The notes beneath the pieces are model-generated. The model was not told the DNA's origin. It ran no database searches and saw only the letters and a list, made by a program, of their open reading frames with translations. Positions 1 to 6,800 of a stretch of DNA of 9,166 nucleotides are shown here, piece by piece; the first letter of the stretch is position 1; every line of letters begins with the position of its first letter. This DNA is from an uncultured Bacteroidota bacterium (GTDB lineage: Bacteria; Bacteroidota; Bacteroidia; Bacteroidales; SZUA-534), in assembly GCA_937900725.1 (NCBI GenBank), contig CALCFP010000090.1, forward strand, positions 1 through 9,166, written 5' to 3'. Made by a program: the position numbers and the translations under genes.

Positions 1-1069
1 CATCTACACCATTTTTTACGTTGCATTTTTTCATCAAAACCACTTTGCGACAGTTATTTAGCAACTCGCCTTGCACCAAGGCTATGTTAAGTTGCATACT
101 CGTAAGTTGACTGACAATAGTCACCATTGGAAAATTGTAGAAATGCTGACGTTCCCAATCTCTATTATAGCGACGCTTATTGAGTTTTAACACTTCCGTA
201 CCAAGATTTGAGTCTACAAAATCGACAAGCCATGGGTCGTTTTCACTAATCAGGCTCGACATTTCAAGATGATATTGATCAATTCGTTGATGTAGTTCAT
301 AAGCATTTCGGTGCTTGCGCCCCAACATGAACTTGCGTACTGAGTTAATCTCGACATTAGACTGGATTGGCACCAGATTGTCAAGCATTGTAGTGTCGTT
401 TATCAGTTTCTTGCCTGCAACATAAACCATCAACGCCTGCTTCAAACTATCAATATACTGTACCAACTCGTCGCCCTTGTTCATCACCTCAACGGCTTCT
501 TGTCTGACTTGCGACAATGTCGAATCATCGGCACACAGACGTTTCAAGTCGAGATACACATGAATGTTATTGTTGACCAAAGACTCCAACTTGATGTTAT
601 CCTCCTCATTGGAAATAGTGAACGAACGCAACACCGGCCTATGAACCATGCTGGTTAGCATTCCAATAACAATAAACACGCTGAAAAGCACTATCGGGAA
701 CCAAGAGTCGATGCTCGTCTCATAAAAGCGCCTCGACATAAACAGCATAAGCAACACGGTGAGCAACAGAAACGAACCGCCGACATAGATAAGCACCATG
801 CTTCCTCCCCAACTAACCATGAAGAATGTGACTCCCATAAGAAAAATGAAAAATCCCAAAATGCTCAAGACTATTATCAAGCCTATGCGATTTTCCTGAT
901 GTTCCTTGAAAATCACGATGAAAAGCGGTATCAAATACCCTAAATTGAACGTAAAAAAGCCTACCAGAAACAAAACCTTACCTGCCACAAAGTCAAGATT
1001 CATAAAAATTGCACCGAGCAAAAGAATCAACGACGACAGGTACCCCCATATCAAAACATTGTTTTTCAT
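1..1069 (-). CDS. GldL/GldM-like membrane protein, 3' end cut by window edge
   Basis: An uninterrupted frame of 356 codons runs from an ATG at 1069 off the left edge; an in-frame TGA lies five codons upstream, so this is the first possible start. Residues 1-143 hold five hydrophobic segments (about 5-27, 32-54, 62-85, 91-112, 124-142). Basic residues in the loops after segments 2 and 4 (K55, R61; R113, R114) place the N-terminus in the cytoplasm and residues 145 onward in the periplasm. Segments 1-2 resemble the GldL membrane hairpin (GAIF at 19-22, G30, VGFFT at 36-40), and segments 3-4 look like a second copy (GVTF at 79-82, GG at 88-89). The soluble part resembles the first periplasmic domain of GldM/PorM: 'DELVQYIDSLKQAL' at 200-213 and W305-F310-P314 followed by 'LTSMQLNIALVQGELL' at 322-337. 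GldL and GldM form the proton-driven motor of type IX secretion and gliding. The intramembrane Glu of GldL is not seen (F41 at that place). Family assignment is by eye; the function is unknown. Confidence 0.75.
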   Translation of the reverse strand, partial: MKNNVLIWGYLSSLILLLGAIFMNLDFVAGKVLFLVGFFTFNLGYLIPLFIVIFKEHQENRIGLIIVLSILGFFIFLMGVTFFMVSWGGSMVLIYVGGSFLLLTVLLMLFMSRRFYETSIDSWFPIVLFSVFIVIGMLTSMVHRPVLRSFTISNEEDNIKLESLVNNNIHVYLDLKRLCADDSTLSQVRQEAVEVMNKGDELVQYIDSLKQALMVYVAGKKLINDTTMLDNLVPIQSNVEINSVRKFMLGRKHRNAYELHQRIDQYHLEMSSLISENDPWLVDFVDSNLGTEVLKLNKRRYNRDWERQHFYNFPMVTIVSQLTSMQLNIALVQGELLNNCRKVVLMKKCNVKNGVD

Positions 1070-1150
1070 TGCAGTAATATTTCAAACGATGCTAAAATAA
1101 AGCAAATTCTGTGCCCATATATAAAAAACTGCAAATTGATTTAGTAAAAA

Positions 1151-1163
1151 CATTGAAACAATG
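1151..1163. promoter_or_regulatory. Inverted repeat next to the promoter, possible operator
   Basis: CATTG-AAA-CAATG is a perfect 5-bp inverted repeat with a 3-base spacer. It directly abuts the TATATTTG element at 1164, in the space where the -33 to -7 spacer would lie and between two divergent genes. A further CATTG half-site occurs at about 1194. That placement suits a repressor site, but so short a repeat can arise by chance in AT-rich DNA. Confidence 0.3.
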
Positions 1164-1171
1164 TATATTTG
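1164..1171 (+). promoter_or_regulatory. Bacteroidota -7 promoter element for the GAF receptor gene
   Basis: TATATTTG matches the Bacteroidota -7 consensus TAnnTTTG exactly and lies 51 bases before the ATG at 1223. No clear TTTG -33 element sits at the expected 18-21 base distance; the nearest TTG is about 25 bases upstream. Confidence 0.45.
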
Positions 1172-1222
1172 AAAATGTATTTAAATGATACACCATTGAT
1201 AATATAACGTAAATCATATTGT

Positions 1223-2449
1223 ATGAACGCTGTTCTTGTTTTTGCGATAATCGTCTTAATCGGCATCATTCCATTGGGATTGTTATTTCTTCGACTGGTA
1301 TACAAAAATACCATTGTATTCAAAGTGGCGACACTGGTGCTGATGTCGTCGATGTTTTGTTCAATCATCGCCTATGCAGTAGGTTGCTATGGATTTAAAG
1401 TGTTATTTTTAGCAATTCCGCTGTTCTTGCTGACATTGTGGCTGGGCAATTTAGTGACGCAAAAAATAATCCAGCGCCCCATTGTGAAATTACGCCAGAT
1501 GACTGACATGATGGGCGACGGAATATTCGTTGTAGACAACAACGAGACAAAGCATAAACAAGATGAAATAGGCGACATTTACCGTTCATTCAAGAAACTG
1601 ACAACCAACCTGCACAATACGGCTCTTTTTGCCGATGCCATTGCAAAAGGCAATTTTGAGCACGACTTCAAACTCGCAAGCGAAAAAGACGAATTGGGAA
1701 AATCACTGATAAATATGCGAGATGAACTGAAAAGGTCAAAGGCCGCAGAACAGGAACGCACAAAAGAACAGGAAAAGGATGCCTGGGCAGCAAATGGCAT
1801 TGCCGAATTCAGCGAGTTATTCCGGCAAGAAACGTCGAACCTTGAAATGCTCAGCCGCACATTCATAAGCAAACTGACCGACTACACTGGCGCAATACAA
1901 GGTGGTGTATTCATAATCAACGAAGACGAGCCAGAACATGTAAAATACGAACTTCAAGGCGCAGTGGCCTTCAATCGTGTAAAACACGCCGAAAAAGAGT
2001 TTGAGATTGGCATTGGTCTTGTCGGTCAATGCGCTTACGAGAAGGCCCCGATCTTCCTAAACAACACTCCCGACAACTATATGGAAATCACTTCCGGCCT
2101 AGGCGAGGCAAACCCAAGATTTGCGTTGCTGACACCTGCCATCATGAACGACAAGGTGTTTGCCGTAATAGAATTGGCTTCGTTCAGCAAGATTGAGGAC
2201 TACAAGATTGATTTCATATCTAAAATCAGCGAGGCATTCGCTTCTACAATTTCTGCAGTGAAAATCAACGCTAGCACAGCAAAACTGCTTGACGAATCGA
2301 AAGAAAAAGCCAATATGCTTGAGGAACAATCGGAAATCCTAAAACAAAACATCGAGGAACTTACCGCGACCCAAGAAGAACTCGCCCGCAAGGAAGACGA
2401 ACTTCAAGAATTGACACGCAAACTGAAAGAAAACGGTATTGAATTTTAA
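1223..2449 (+). CDS. Membrane HAMP-GAF sensor protein without kinase domain
   Basis: This 408-residue protein has three hydrophobic segments (about 3-26, 33-54, 58-78) with hardly any loop between them. The basic stretch after the third places the rest in the cytoplasm and implies an N-out topology. Residues 79-132 look like a HAMP linker (P86, then D114-E115-I116-G117), and 134-172 like a second HAMP-type segment (K155-D156-E157-L158-G159). Residues 195-345 form a GAF domain of the Bacteroidota type, with 'GIGLVGQC', 'ITSGLGEANPR' and 'VIELASF'. Residues 350-405 are a charged coiled coil containing 'EELTATQEELARKEDEL'. There is no phospho-acceptor His box, ATPase, GGDEF, receiver or HTH domain, so the signal must pass to a partner protein. 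Related GAF proteins in this phylum often sit in larger sensor kinases. It is divergent from the GldL/GldM-like gene and may act with it, which is inference. The ATG follows a good -7 element. Confidence 0.85.
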   Translation: MNAVLVFAIIVLIGIIPLGLLFLRLVYKNTIVFKVATLVLMSSMFCSIIAYAVGCYGFKVLFLAIPLFLLTLWLGNLVTQKIIQRPIVKLRQMTDMMGDGIFVVDNNETKHKQDEIGDIYRSFKKLTTNLHNTALFADAIAKGNFEHDFKLASEKDELGKSLINMRDELKRSKAAEQERTKEQEKDAWAANGIAEFSELFRQETSNLEMLSRTFISKLTDYTGAIQGGVFIINEDEPEHVKYELQGAVAFNRVKHAEKEFEIGIGLVGQCAYEKAPIFLNNTPDNYMEITSGLGEANPRFALLTPAIMNDKVFAVIELASFSKIEDYKIDFISKISEAFASTISAVKINASTAKLLDESKEKANMLEEQSEILKQNIEELTATQEELARKEDELQELTRKLKENGIEF

Positions 2450-2469
2450 TTCATGACTTAAATAAGTAT

Positions 2470-2508
2470 AAACAAAAAAAGGCTGTCGAACGACAGCCTT
2501 TTTTGTTT
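2470..2508. terminator. Bidirectional intrinsic terminator between convergent genes
   Basis: GGCTGTC-gaac-GACAGCC (2481-2498 counting the flanking C-G pair) is flanked by an A-run on the left and a T-run on the right, which extend the stem to AAACAAAAAA/TTTTTTGTTT. It has a U-tract in both directions and lies between the receptor stop at 2449 and the ddl stop at 2521, so it can end transcripts from both sides. Confidence 0.92.
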
Positions 2509-2520
2509 ATCCTATTAGAC

Positions 2521-3498
2521 TCATTTCTTGCGTGCCAATGCATCATCAATCAATTTTATGTACAAATCCTTGATTGGCAACCCATAAACAACAGTCTGCT
2601 TGGGAATGATAGACTCACGACTCATTCCTGGCACTGTGTTGATTTCCATAAAATAAAACTTGCCTTCCTTCTGTAGATAATCAACACGGACAACACCTGT
2701 ACAGCCGAGCAAATCATAAATCCTTGAGGTTAGCGATTGGCATTCCCTCATGTCGCTCTCCGACAAACGGGCTGGCGTGATTTCTTCCGACATTCCTGGC
2801 GTATATTTTGCCTCCACATCAAAAAACTCATTCTTGCTGACAATTTCGGTTGGAGGGAACACAATGGTTTCCTTATCAGTCTTGAACACACCGCAAGTAA
2901 ACTCACCGCCTTTTATAAATGGTTCAATTATAACCTCGAAATCTTCTGCAAATGCACGGTCAATGGCTGGCTTTAAATCGGACAATTGTTTGACTTTTGT
3001 CACGCCAAAACTTGAACCTCCGTTGTTTGGCTTAACAAACATCGGGTAACCACAACGTTTTTCAATGTCGGCCAATGAAAAACTTTGATTTCGACGAAGC
3101 AGTACAGCATCGGCGGTCAAAATTCCATACTCCTTTAAAAACACCTTGCATGCGAACTTGTTGAATGTAAGAGCCGAAACAAAAGCGCTACAGGTTGTAT
3201 ACGGAATATTCATCATATCGAAATACGACTGAAGCATTCCATCTTCGCCTGGCGTACCATGAATGGCCATAAACACTGCGTCAAAGACGATTTTATTACC
3301 ATCAAGCACAAATGTGAAATCATTTCGGTCAATTGGATACAGGGTTTCGCCAATTTTTGCATTCCAGCCTTCACGAGTCACCAATACAGTATAAACATTG
3401 TATTCTGAATTGATAACAGAGGCTATTTGCTCAGCACTGCGTAACGATATCACGCTTTCTTTTGAATATCCTCCGCAAACAATTGCTATTGTCTTCAT
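2521..3498 (-). CDS. ddl: D-alanine--D-alanine ligase
   Basis: The enzyme joins two D-alanines with ATP in the cytoplasm to supply the dipeptide for peptidoglycan precursor synthesis by MurF. The 325-residue product has the ATP-grasp ligase signatures in order: CGGYSKES near the N-terminus (E14), HGTPGEDG at 80-87, KPNNGGSS at 156-163, EPFIKGGEF at 192-200 and EINTVPGMSRES at 285-296, with D273 and E285/N287 as the metal ligands. The omega-loop has Tyr (Y232, KYTPG), as in D-Ala-D-Ala ligases, where VanA-type D-lactate enzymes carry other residues. An in-frame upstream ATG at 3537 would add 13 residues, but I chose the ATG at 3498 because 'MKTIAIVCGG' is where the family begins. It stands alone, converging on the receptor gene and divergent from tRNA-Gly; no mur genes are adjacent. 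Confidence 0.96.
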   Translation of the reverse strand: MKTIAIVCGGYSKESVISLRSAEQIASVINSEYNVYTVLVTREGWNAKIGETLYPIDRNDFTFVLDGNKIVFDAVFMAIHGTPGEDGMLQSYFDMMNIPYTTCSAFVSALTFNKFACKVFLKEYGILTADAVLLRRNQSFSLADIEKRCGYPMFVKPNNGGSSFGVTKVKQLSDLKPAIDRAFAEDFEVIIEPFIKGGEFTCGVFKTDKETIVFPPTEIVSKNEFFDVEAKYTPGMSEEITPARLSESDMRECQSLTSRIYDLLGCTGVVRVDYLQKEGKFYFMEINTVPGMSRESIIPKQTVVYGLPIKDLYIKLIDDALARKK

Positions 3499-3564
3499 TT
3501 TATATTTTAAATATTTAGTTATTAATAATTTATACAAACAATTCCAAGTCGTAGATTTGAAATG

Positions 3565-3594
3565 GAAAGATATTTATAACCTTCAATTTTCAAA
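3565..3594 (-). promoter_or_regulatory. Probable ddl promoter
   Basis: On the minus strand TTTG (3594-3591) is followed after 18 bases by TATCTTTC (3572-3565), seven of eight matches to the Bacteroidota TAnnTTTG element at normal -33/-7 spacing. It would give a leader of about 60 bases before the ddl ATG at 3498. Confidence 0.45.
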
Positions 3595-3663
3595 CAAAAA
3601 AATTCCATACAATATCAACCACTGAAATTTAATGATAAGGATGCGTTATATCCAATTAAATTC

Positions 3664-3671
3664 TATTTTTG
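3664..3671 (+). promoter_or_regulatory. -7 promoter element for tRNA-Gly
   Basis: TATTTTTG matches TAnnTTTG and ends 15 bases before the tRNA, leaving a leader of only a few bases. No clear -33 element is visible. Confidence 0.45.
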
Positions 3672-3686
3672 CCAAACCAAACAATT

Positions 3687-3762
3687 GCGGGCATAGCTCA
3701 GTTGGTAGAGCATCAGCTTCCCAAGCTGAGGGTCACGGGTTCGAATCCCGCTGCCCGCTCCA
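3687..3762 (+). tRNA. tRNA-Gly (anticodon CCC)
   Basis: The 76-base cloverleaf folds completely. The acceptor stem pairs GCGGGCA with TGCCCGC (7 bp), the D-arm is GCTC-AGTTGGTAGA-GC, the anticodon stem TCAGC/GCTGA encloses the loop TTCCCAA (anticodon CCC, reading GGG), and the T-arm is ACGGG-TTCGAAT-CCCGC-type. The discriminator base is T, and the 3' CCA is encoded in the DNA. It has its own terminator and probably its own promoter, so it is transcribed as a single-gene unit. Confidence 0.97.
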
Positions 3763-3763
3763 T

Positions 3764-3792
3764 AAGCAACTCCTTGAAGAGTTGCTTTTTTT
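3764..3792 (+). terminator. Intrinsic terminator of tRNA-Gly
   Basis: AAGCAACTC (3764-3772) pairs with GAGTTGCTT (3779-3787) around the loop CTTGAA, followed by a run of T to 3792. It starts two bases after the tRNA CCA end. Confidence 0.9.
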
Positions 3793-3793
3793 G

Positions 3794-3801
3794 TATATTT
3801 G
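3794..3801 (+). promoter_or_regulatory. -7 promoter element for the Nudix gene
   Basis: TATATTTG, an exact TAnnTTTG match, begins two bases after the T-run of the tRNA terminator. A TTG at 3774-3776, inside the terminator loop, is 17 bases upstream and could be the -33 element. Initiation a few bases downstream would leave a leader of roughly 12-15 bases before the ATG at 3821. Confidence 0.5.
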
Positions 3802-3820
3802 CGTAAAACATCGTTTGACA

Positions 3821-4399
3821 ATGAAGAACACTGTGACGGAAGAAGGCAAGTGGAATGTGCTTTCAAGCGAATATCTGTTCAAGCGCCCGTGGCTGACCGT
3901 ACGCAAAGAATGTGTAGAGTTGCCAGACGGCAGAAAAAATCCAGAATACTATATTATTGAATATCCCGACTGGGTCAATGTGATTGCCGTTACCGAAGAC
4001 GGAAATTTTGTAATGGAACGCCAATACCGACACGCATTAGGCAAGACTTGCTACGAAATTCCGTGTGGCGTAATGGAGCCAGGAGAAAATCCTATGGAAG
4101 CCGCCAAACGCGAACTGCTGGAAGAAACAGGCTACGGCGAAGGCGAATGGTCTGAATTTATGACCTTGAGCCCCAATCCGAGCACCAATACAAACATAAG
4201 CCACACGTTTGTGGCACGAAATGTCAGAAAAATTGCAAGCCAGCATCTTGATGCCACGGAAGACATAAGCGTGCATATTCTCAGCAAGGAAGATTTATTG
4301 AATCTGCTCAGAAACGGAGAAATTCTTCAGGCGCTAATGGCCGCGCCATTGTGGAAATTCTTTTACGAGGCAAACAGACGGTCTGAGAATCTAAAGTAG
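3821..4399 (+). CDS. Nudix hydrolase, ADP-ribose pyrophosphatase type
   Basis: The 192-residue protein carries a complete Nudix box at 83-105: G83, E89, then R97-E98-L99-L100-E101-E102-T103-G104-Y105, which binds the catalytic metal and cuts a nucleoside diphosphate linked to another group. Proline at 118/120, about fifteen residues after the box, and the ADPRase-like layout (N-terminal strand domain, 'RQYRHALG' at 68-75, 'EIPCGVMEPGE' at 79-89) favour ADP-ribose or a similar nucleotide sugar as substrate; the exact substrate cannot be read from sequence. The frame is open upstream to 3632, but that stretch encodes the tRNA, so the first ATG after the promoter was chosen. The next gene, tgt, starts 61 bases after its stop and has its own promoter element. 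Confidence 0.9.
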   Translation: MKNTVTEEGKWNVLSSEYLFKRPWLTVRKECVELPDGRKNPEYYIIEYPDWVNVIAVTEDGNFVMERQYRHALGKTCYEIPCGVMEPGENPMEAAKRELLEETGYGEGEWSEFMTLSPNPSTNTNISHTFVARNVRKIASQHLDATEDISVHILSKEDLLNLLRNGEILQALMAAPLWKFFYEANRRSENLK

Positions 4400-4432
4400 G
4401 TATGCTGTCGTAGAAACTCCAATCAAAATTCC

Positions 4433-4440
4433 TATCTTTG
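4433..4440 (+). promoter_or_regulatory. -7 promoter element for tgt
   Basis: TATCTTTG followed by CC is a textbook Bacteroidota -7 element (TAnnTTTG) and lies 20 bases before the tgt ATG at 4461. A -33 TTTG is not evident at the expected distance. Confidence 0.55.
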
Positions 4441-4460
4441 CCTTTCATTTGAAAAGTAAA

Positions 4461-5591
4461 ATGCAATTCAAACTAACAGCCACCGATCCCAAGTCGAATG
4501 CCCGTGCAGGACTGATAGCAACCGACCACGGCGTCATACAAACACCTATATTTATGCCAGTCGGCACTGTCGGGTCGGTCAAAGGCATACATCAGCGCGA
4601 CGTGTCTGACGATATCAAGGCACAAATCATTCTGGGGAACACTTACCATTTGTACCTGCGCCCAGGAATGAAACTGATGAAGGATGCTGGCGGCTTGCAC
4701 AAGTTTATGCATTGGGACAAACCGATATTGACCGATAGTGGCGGCTTTCAGGTTTTCAGTCTTTCGGCAAACAGGAAACTCACAGAAGAAGGAGCCAAGT
4801 TCAGTTCACATATAGACGGATCAAAGCATATTTTTACCCCCGAGAATGTTGTTGAAATAGAGCGCATTATCGGTTCCGACATAATGATGGCTCTTGACGA
4901 GTGCCCTCCAGGCGATTGTGACTACAATTATGCAAAAAAATCACTCGACCTGACAATGCGTTGGTTACGCCGTGGAGTTGAGGCATATCGCACAAGCGAA
5001 CCTTTGTACGGACATTACCAGTCGTATTTCCCGATAGTCCAGGGAGCCGCCTATACCGACTTGCGCCAGCGTGCGGCAACTGAAATTGCCGAACTCAATA
5101 TGGACGGCAATGCCATCGGCGGCTTGGCTGTAGGCGAACCTACAGAGGTGATGTACCAGATGATAGAGGTTGTAAATGCCATTTTGCCAGCCGACAAGCC
5201 TCGCTATTTAATGGGTGTAGGCACACCTGCAAACATATTGGAAGGCATAAGCCGCGGTGTTGATATGTTCGACTGCGTAATGCCGACACGTAACGGGCGC
5301 AACGGAATGCTCTTCACAAGTGAAGGCATCATCAACATAAAGAACAAAAAATGGGAAAACGAGTTTACGCCAGTTGACCCGAACGGAACGTCATTTGTCG
5401 ACACTTATTATACTCGCGCATACCTGCACCACCTGTTTGTGGCACAGGAAATGCTGGGGCTGGAAATTGCCAGTACGCACAATCTGGCATTCTACCTGTG
5501 GCTTGTCGGCGAAGCCCGTAAGCATATTGAGGCGGGCGATTTCGCAATTTGGAAATCGCAAATGATTGTAAAAGTAACAAACAGATTGTAG
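4461..5591 (+). CDS. tgt: tRNA-guanine transglycosylase, without zinc cysteines
   Basis: Tgt exchanges guanine 34 of tRNAs for Asp, Asn, His and Tyr with preQ1 in queuosine synthesis. The 376-residue product has the full TIM-barrel signatures: 'TPIFMPVGT' at 28-36, 'ILTDSGGFQVFS' at 89-100 with general base D92, 'DECPPGD' at 146-152, 'GGLAVGEP' at 220-227 and 'DCVMPTRNGRNG' at 271-282 with nucleophile D271. The zinc site usually seen (CxCxxC, then His) is degenerate: aligning on the shared RAYLHHL (319-325), the three cysteines fall on G309, S311 and D314, and only H340 is kept. The ATG at 4461 gives the family length; an in-frame TTG at 4449 would add four residues. The lptF/G-type gene begins three bases after the stop, so the two are probably cotranscribed. 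Confidence 0.96.
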   Translation: MQFKLTATDPKSNARAGLIATDHGVIQTPIFMPVGTVGSVKGIHQRDVSDDIKAQIILGNTYHLYLRPGMKLMKDAGGLHKFMHWDKPILTDSGGFQVFSLSANRKLTEEGAKFSSHIDGSKHIFTPENVVEIERIIGSDIMMALDECPPGDCDYNYAKKSLDLTMRWLRRGVEAYRTSEPLYGHYQSYFPIVQGAAYTDLRQRAATEIAELNMDGNAIGGLAVGEPTEVMYQMIEVVNAILPADKPRYLMGVGTPANILEGISRGVDMFDCVMPTRNGRNGMLFTSEGIINIKNKKWENEFTPVDPNGTSFVDTYYTRAYLHHLFVAQEMLGLEIASTHNLAFYLWLVGEARKHIEAGDFAIWKSQMIVKVTNRL

Positions 5592-5594
5592 CGT

Positions 5595-6686
5595 ATGGCA
5601 AATTCATATATGAAAAAACTGGACCGTTACATTATCCGCAAGTTTTTGGGGACATTTGTCTTCGCGCTGCTCCTGATATTGCTTATTGTGGTCATTTTCG
5701 ACATATCGGAAAAAATCGACGACTTTTTGACAAAAGATGCTCCATTGAAGGCAATAGTTTTCGACTACTATTTCAATTTCATACCATATTTCGCCAATCT
5801 GTTCTCGTCAATGTTCATCTTCATTGCCGTGATTTTCTTCACGTCGAAAATGGCAGGTAACTCTGAAATAATAGCCATCTTGAGCAGTGGTGTAAGTTAC
5901 AAGCGTTTTTTGTTCCCTTACTTCATATCAGCATTTATATTGGCCATATTTTCATATTTTCTGATAAATTGGGTCATTCCACCTGCCAACGAAAAAAGGC
6001 TGGCTTTTGAAGAAAAGTACATCCGGAACAAATACAAAAACAACCAGCACAACATTCACAGGCAGATTCTTCCTGGCGAATTCATCTTCATGGAAAGCTA
6101 CAACACTTCCTACAATTTGGGATACAAATTCACACTGGAAAAAATTGAAGACGGCGAACTGAAGTCAAAATTGATGACAGACTACCTTCAATGGGATACA
6201 ACTAAAAACAAATGGGTAGCTAGCAACTGCTACATACGCACATTTGACAATGGTCAGGAATTGGTGAAATTCTATAAAAAACTTGACACCACACTCAACA
6301 TGTACCCGTCAGAATTTGCCCGACGCACTAATGTGGTGGAAGCAATGAATTACTCCCAACTGAACGAATTCATTGAATCTGAGACACGGAAGGGCGCAGA
6401 AAACATAGTTTTATGGAAAATTGAAAAGCACAAACGCTTTGCTTTCTCGTTCTCAACATTTATTCTCACATTGATAGGAGTAACATTGTCATCGCGCAAA
6501 ACTCGCGGTGGTATAGGGCTTAACATAGGATTAGGCATATTACTGGCTTTCACATACATATTATTTATGCAAGTGTCAAATGTACTTGCAACGAATGCCA
6601 ATGTGCCGCCATTGATTGCAGTATGGATTCCTAACATCATATATGGCATAATCGGTATTGAGCTTTATATCAAAGCAAAACGATAG
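5595..6686 (+). CDS. LptF/LptG-family LPS export permease
   Basis: The 363-residue protein belongs to the YjgP/YjgQ family, the membrane subunits of the LptB2FG ABC transporter that extracts lipopolysaccharide from the inner membrane and feeds it to the periplasmic bridge. It has the family layout: 'LDRYIIRKFLGTF' at 9-21, TM1 about 17-36, TM2 65-83, TM3 105-125, a periplasmic beta-jellyroll region about 126-282, then TM4 283-299, TM5 307-329 and TM6 338-360. The conserved cytoplasmic stretch 'AGNSEIIAILSSGVSYKR' at 87-104 is the part that contacts LptB. Whether it is LptF or LptG cannot be decided here. The start could also be the ATG at 5610 (residue 6), which fits many relatives; 5595 is three bases after the tgt stop and suits translational coupling. 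The partner permease and ATPase genes are not in the window. Confidence 0.92.
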   Translation: MANSYMKKLDRYIIRKFLGTFVFALLLILLIVVIFDISEKIDDFLTKDAPLKAIVFDYYFNFIPYFANLFSSMFIFIAVIFFTSKMAGNSEIIAILSSGVSYKRFLFPYFISAFILAIFSYFLINWVIPPANEKRLAFEEKYIRNKYKNNQHNIHRQILPGEFIFMESYNTSYNLGYKFTLEKIEDGELKSKLMTDYLQWDTTKNKWVASNCYIRTFDNGQELVKFYKKLDTTLNMYPSEFARRTNVVEAMNYSQLNEFIESETRKGAENIVLWKIEKHKRFAFSFSTFILTLIGVTLSSRKTRGGIGLNIGLGILLAFTYILFMQVSNVLATNANVPPLIAVWIPNIIYGIIGIELYIKAKR

Positions 6687-6800
6687 TATTCCATAAAAAA
6701 AAGATAATGAGTGATGCTTTTTTGAAAAACATTCCACAAGTTTTCTTACATTCGTTAAGCGGAAACGCTCTAAAAATTGAAAAAAAAATAAACTATATAA

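Noticed and set aside
906..1100. 64-codon plus-strand frame opposite the GldL/GldM-like gene
   Set aside because: TTG start, lysine-rich shadow of the membrane helices encoded on the other strand.
1223..2449. Receptor as histidine kinase or chemotaxis receptor
   Set aside because: No H-box, ATP-binding N/G boxes or chemoreceptor hairpin tip can be found; the frame ends cleanly after the coiled coil and a terminator follows, so it does not look truncated.
3499..3537. 13-residue N-terminal extension of Ddl
   Set aside because: It is AT-rich leader sequence; the conserved protein begins at 'MKTIAIVCGG'.
3632..3820. In-frame upstream extension of the Nudix gene
   Set aside because: The stretch encodes the complete tRNA-Gly and its terminator; the family-like protein starts at the ATG at 3821, just after a promoter element.
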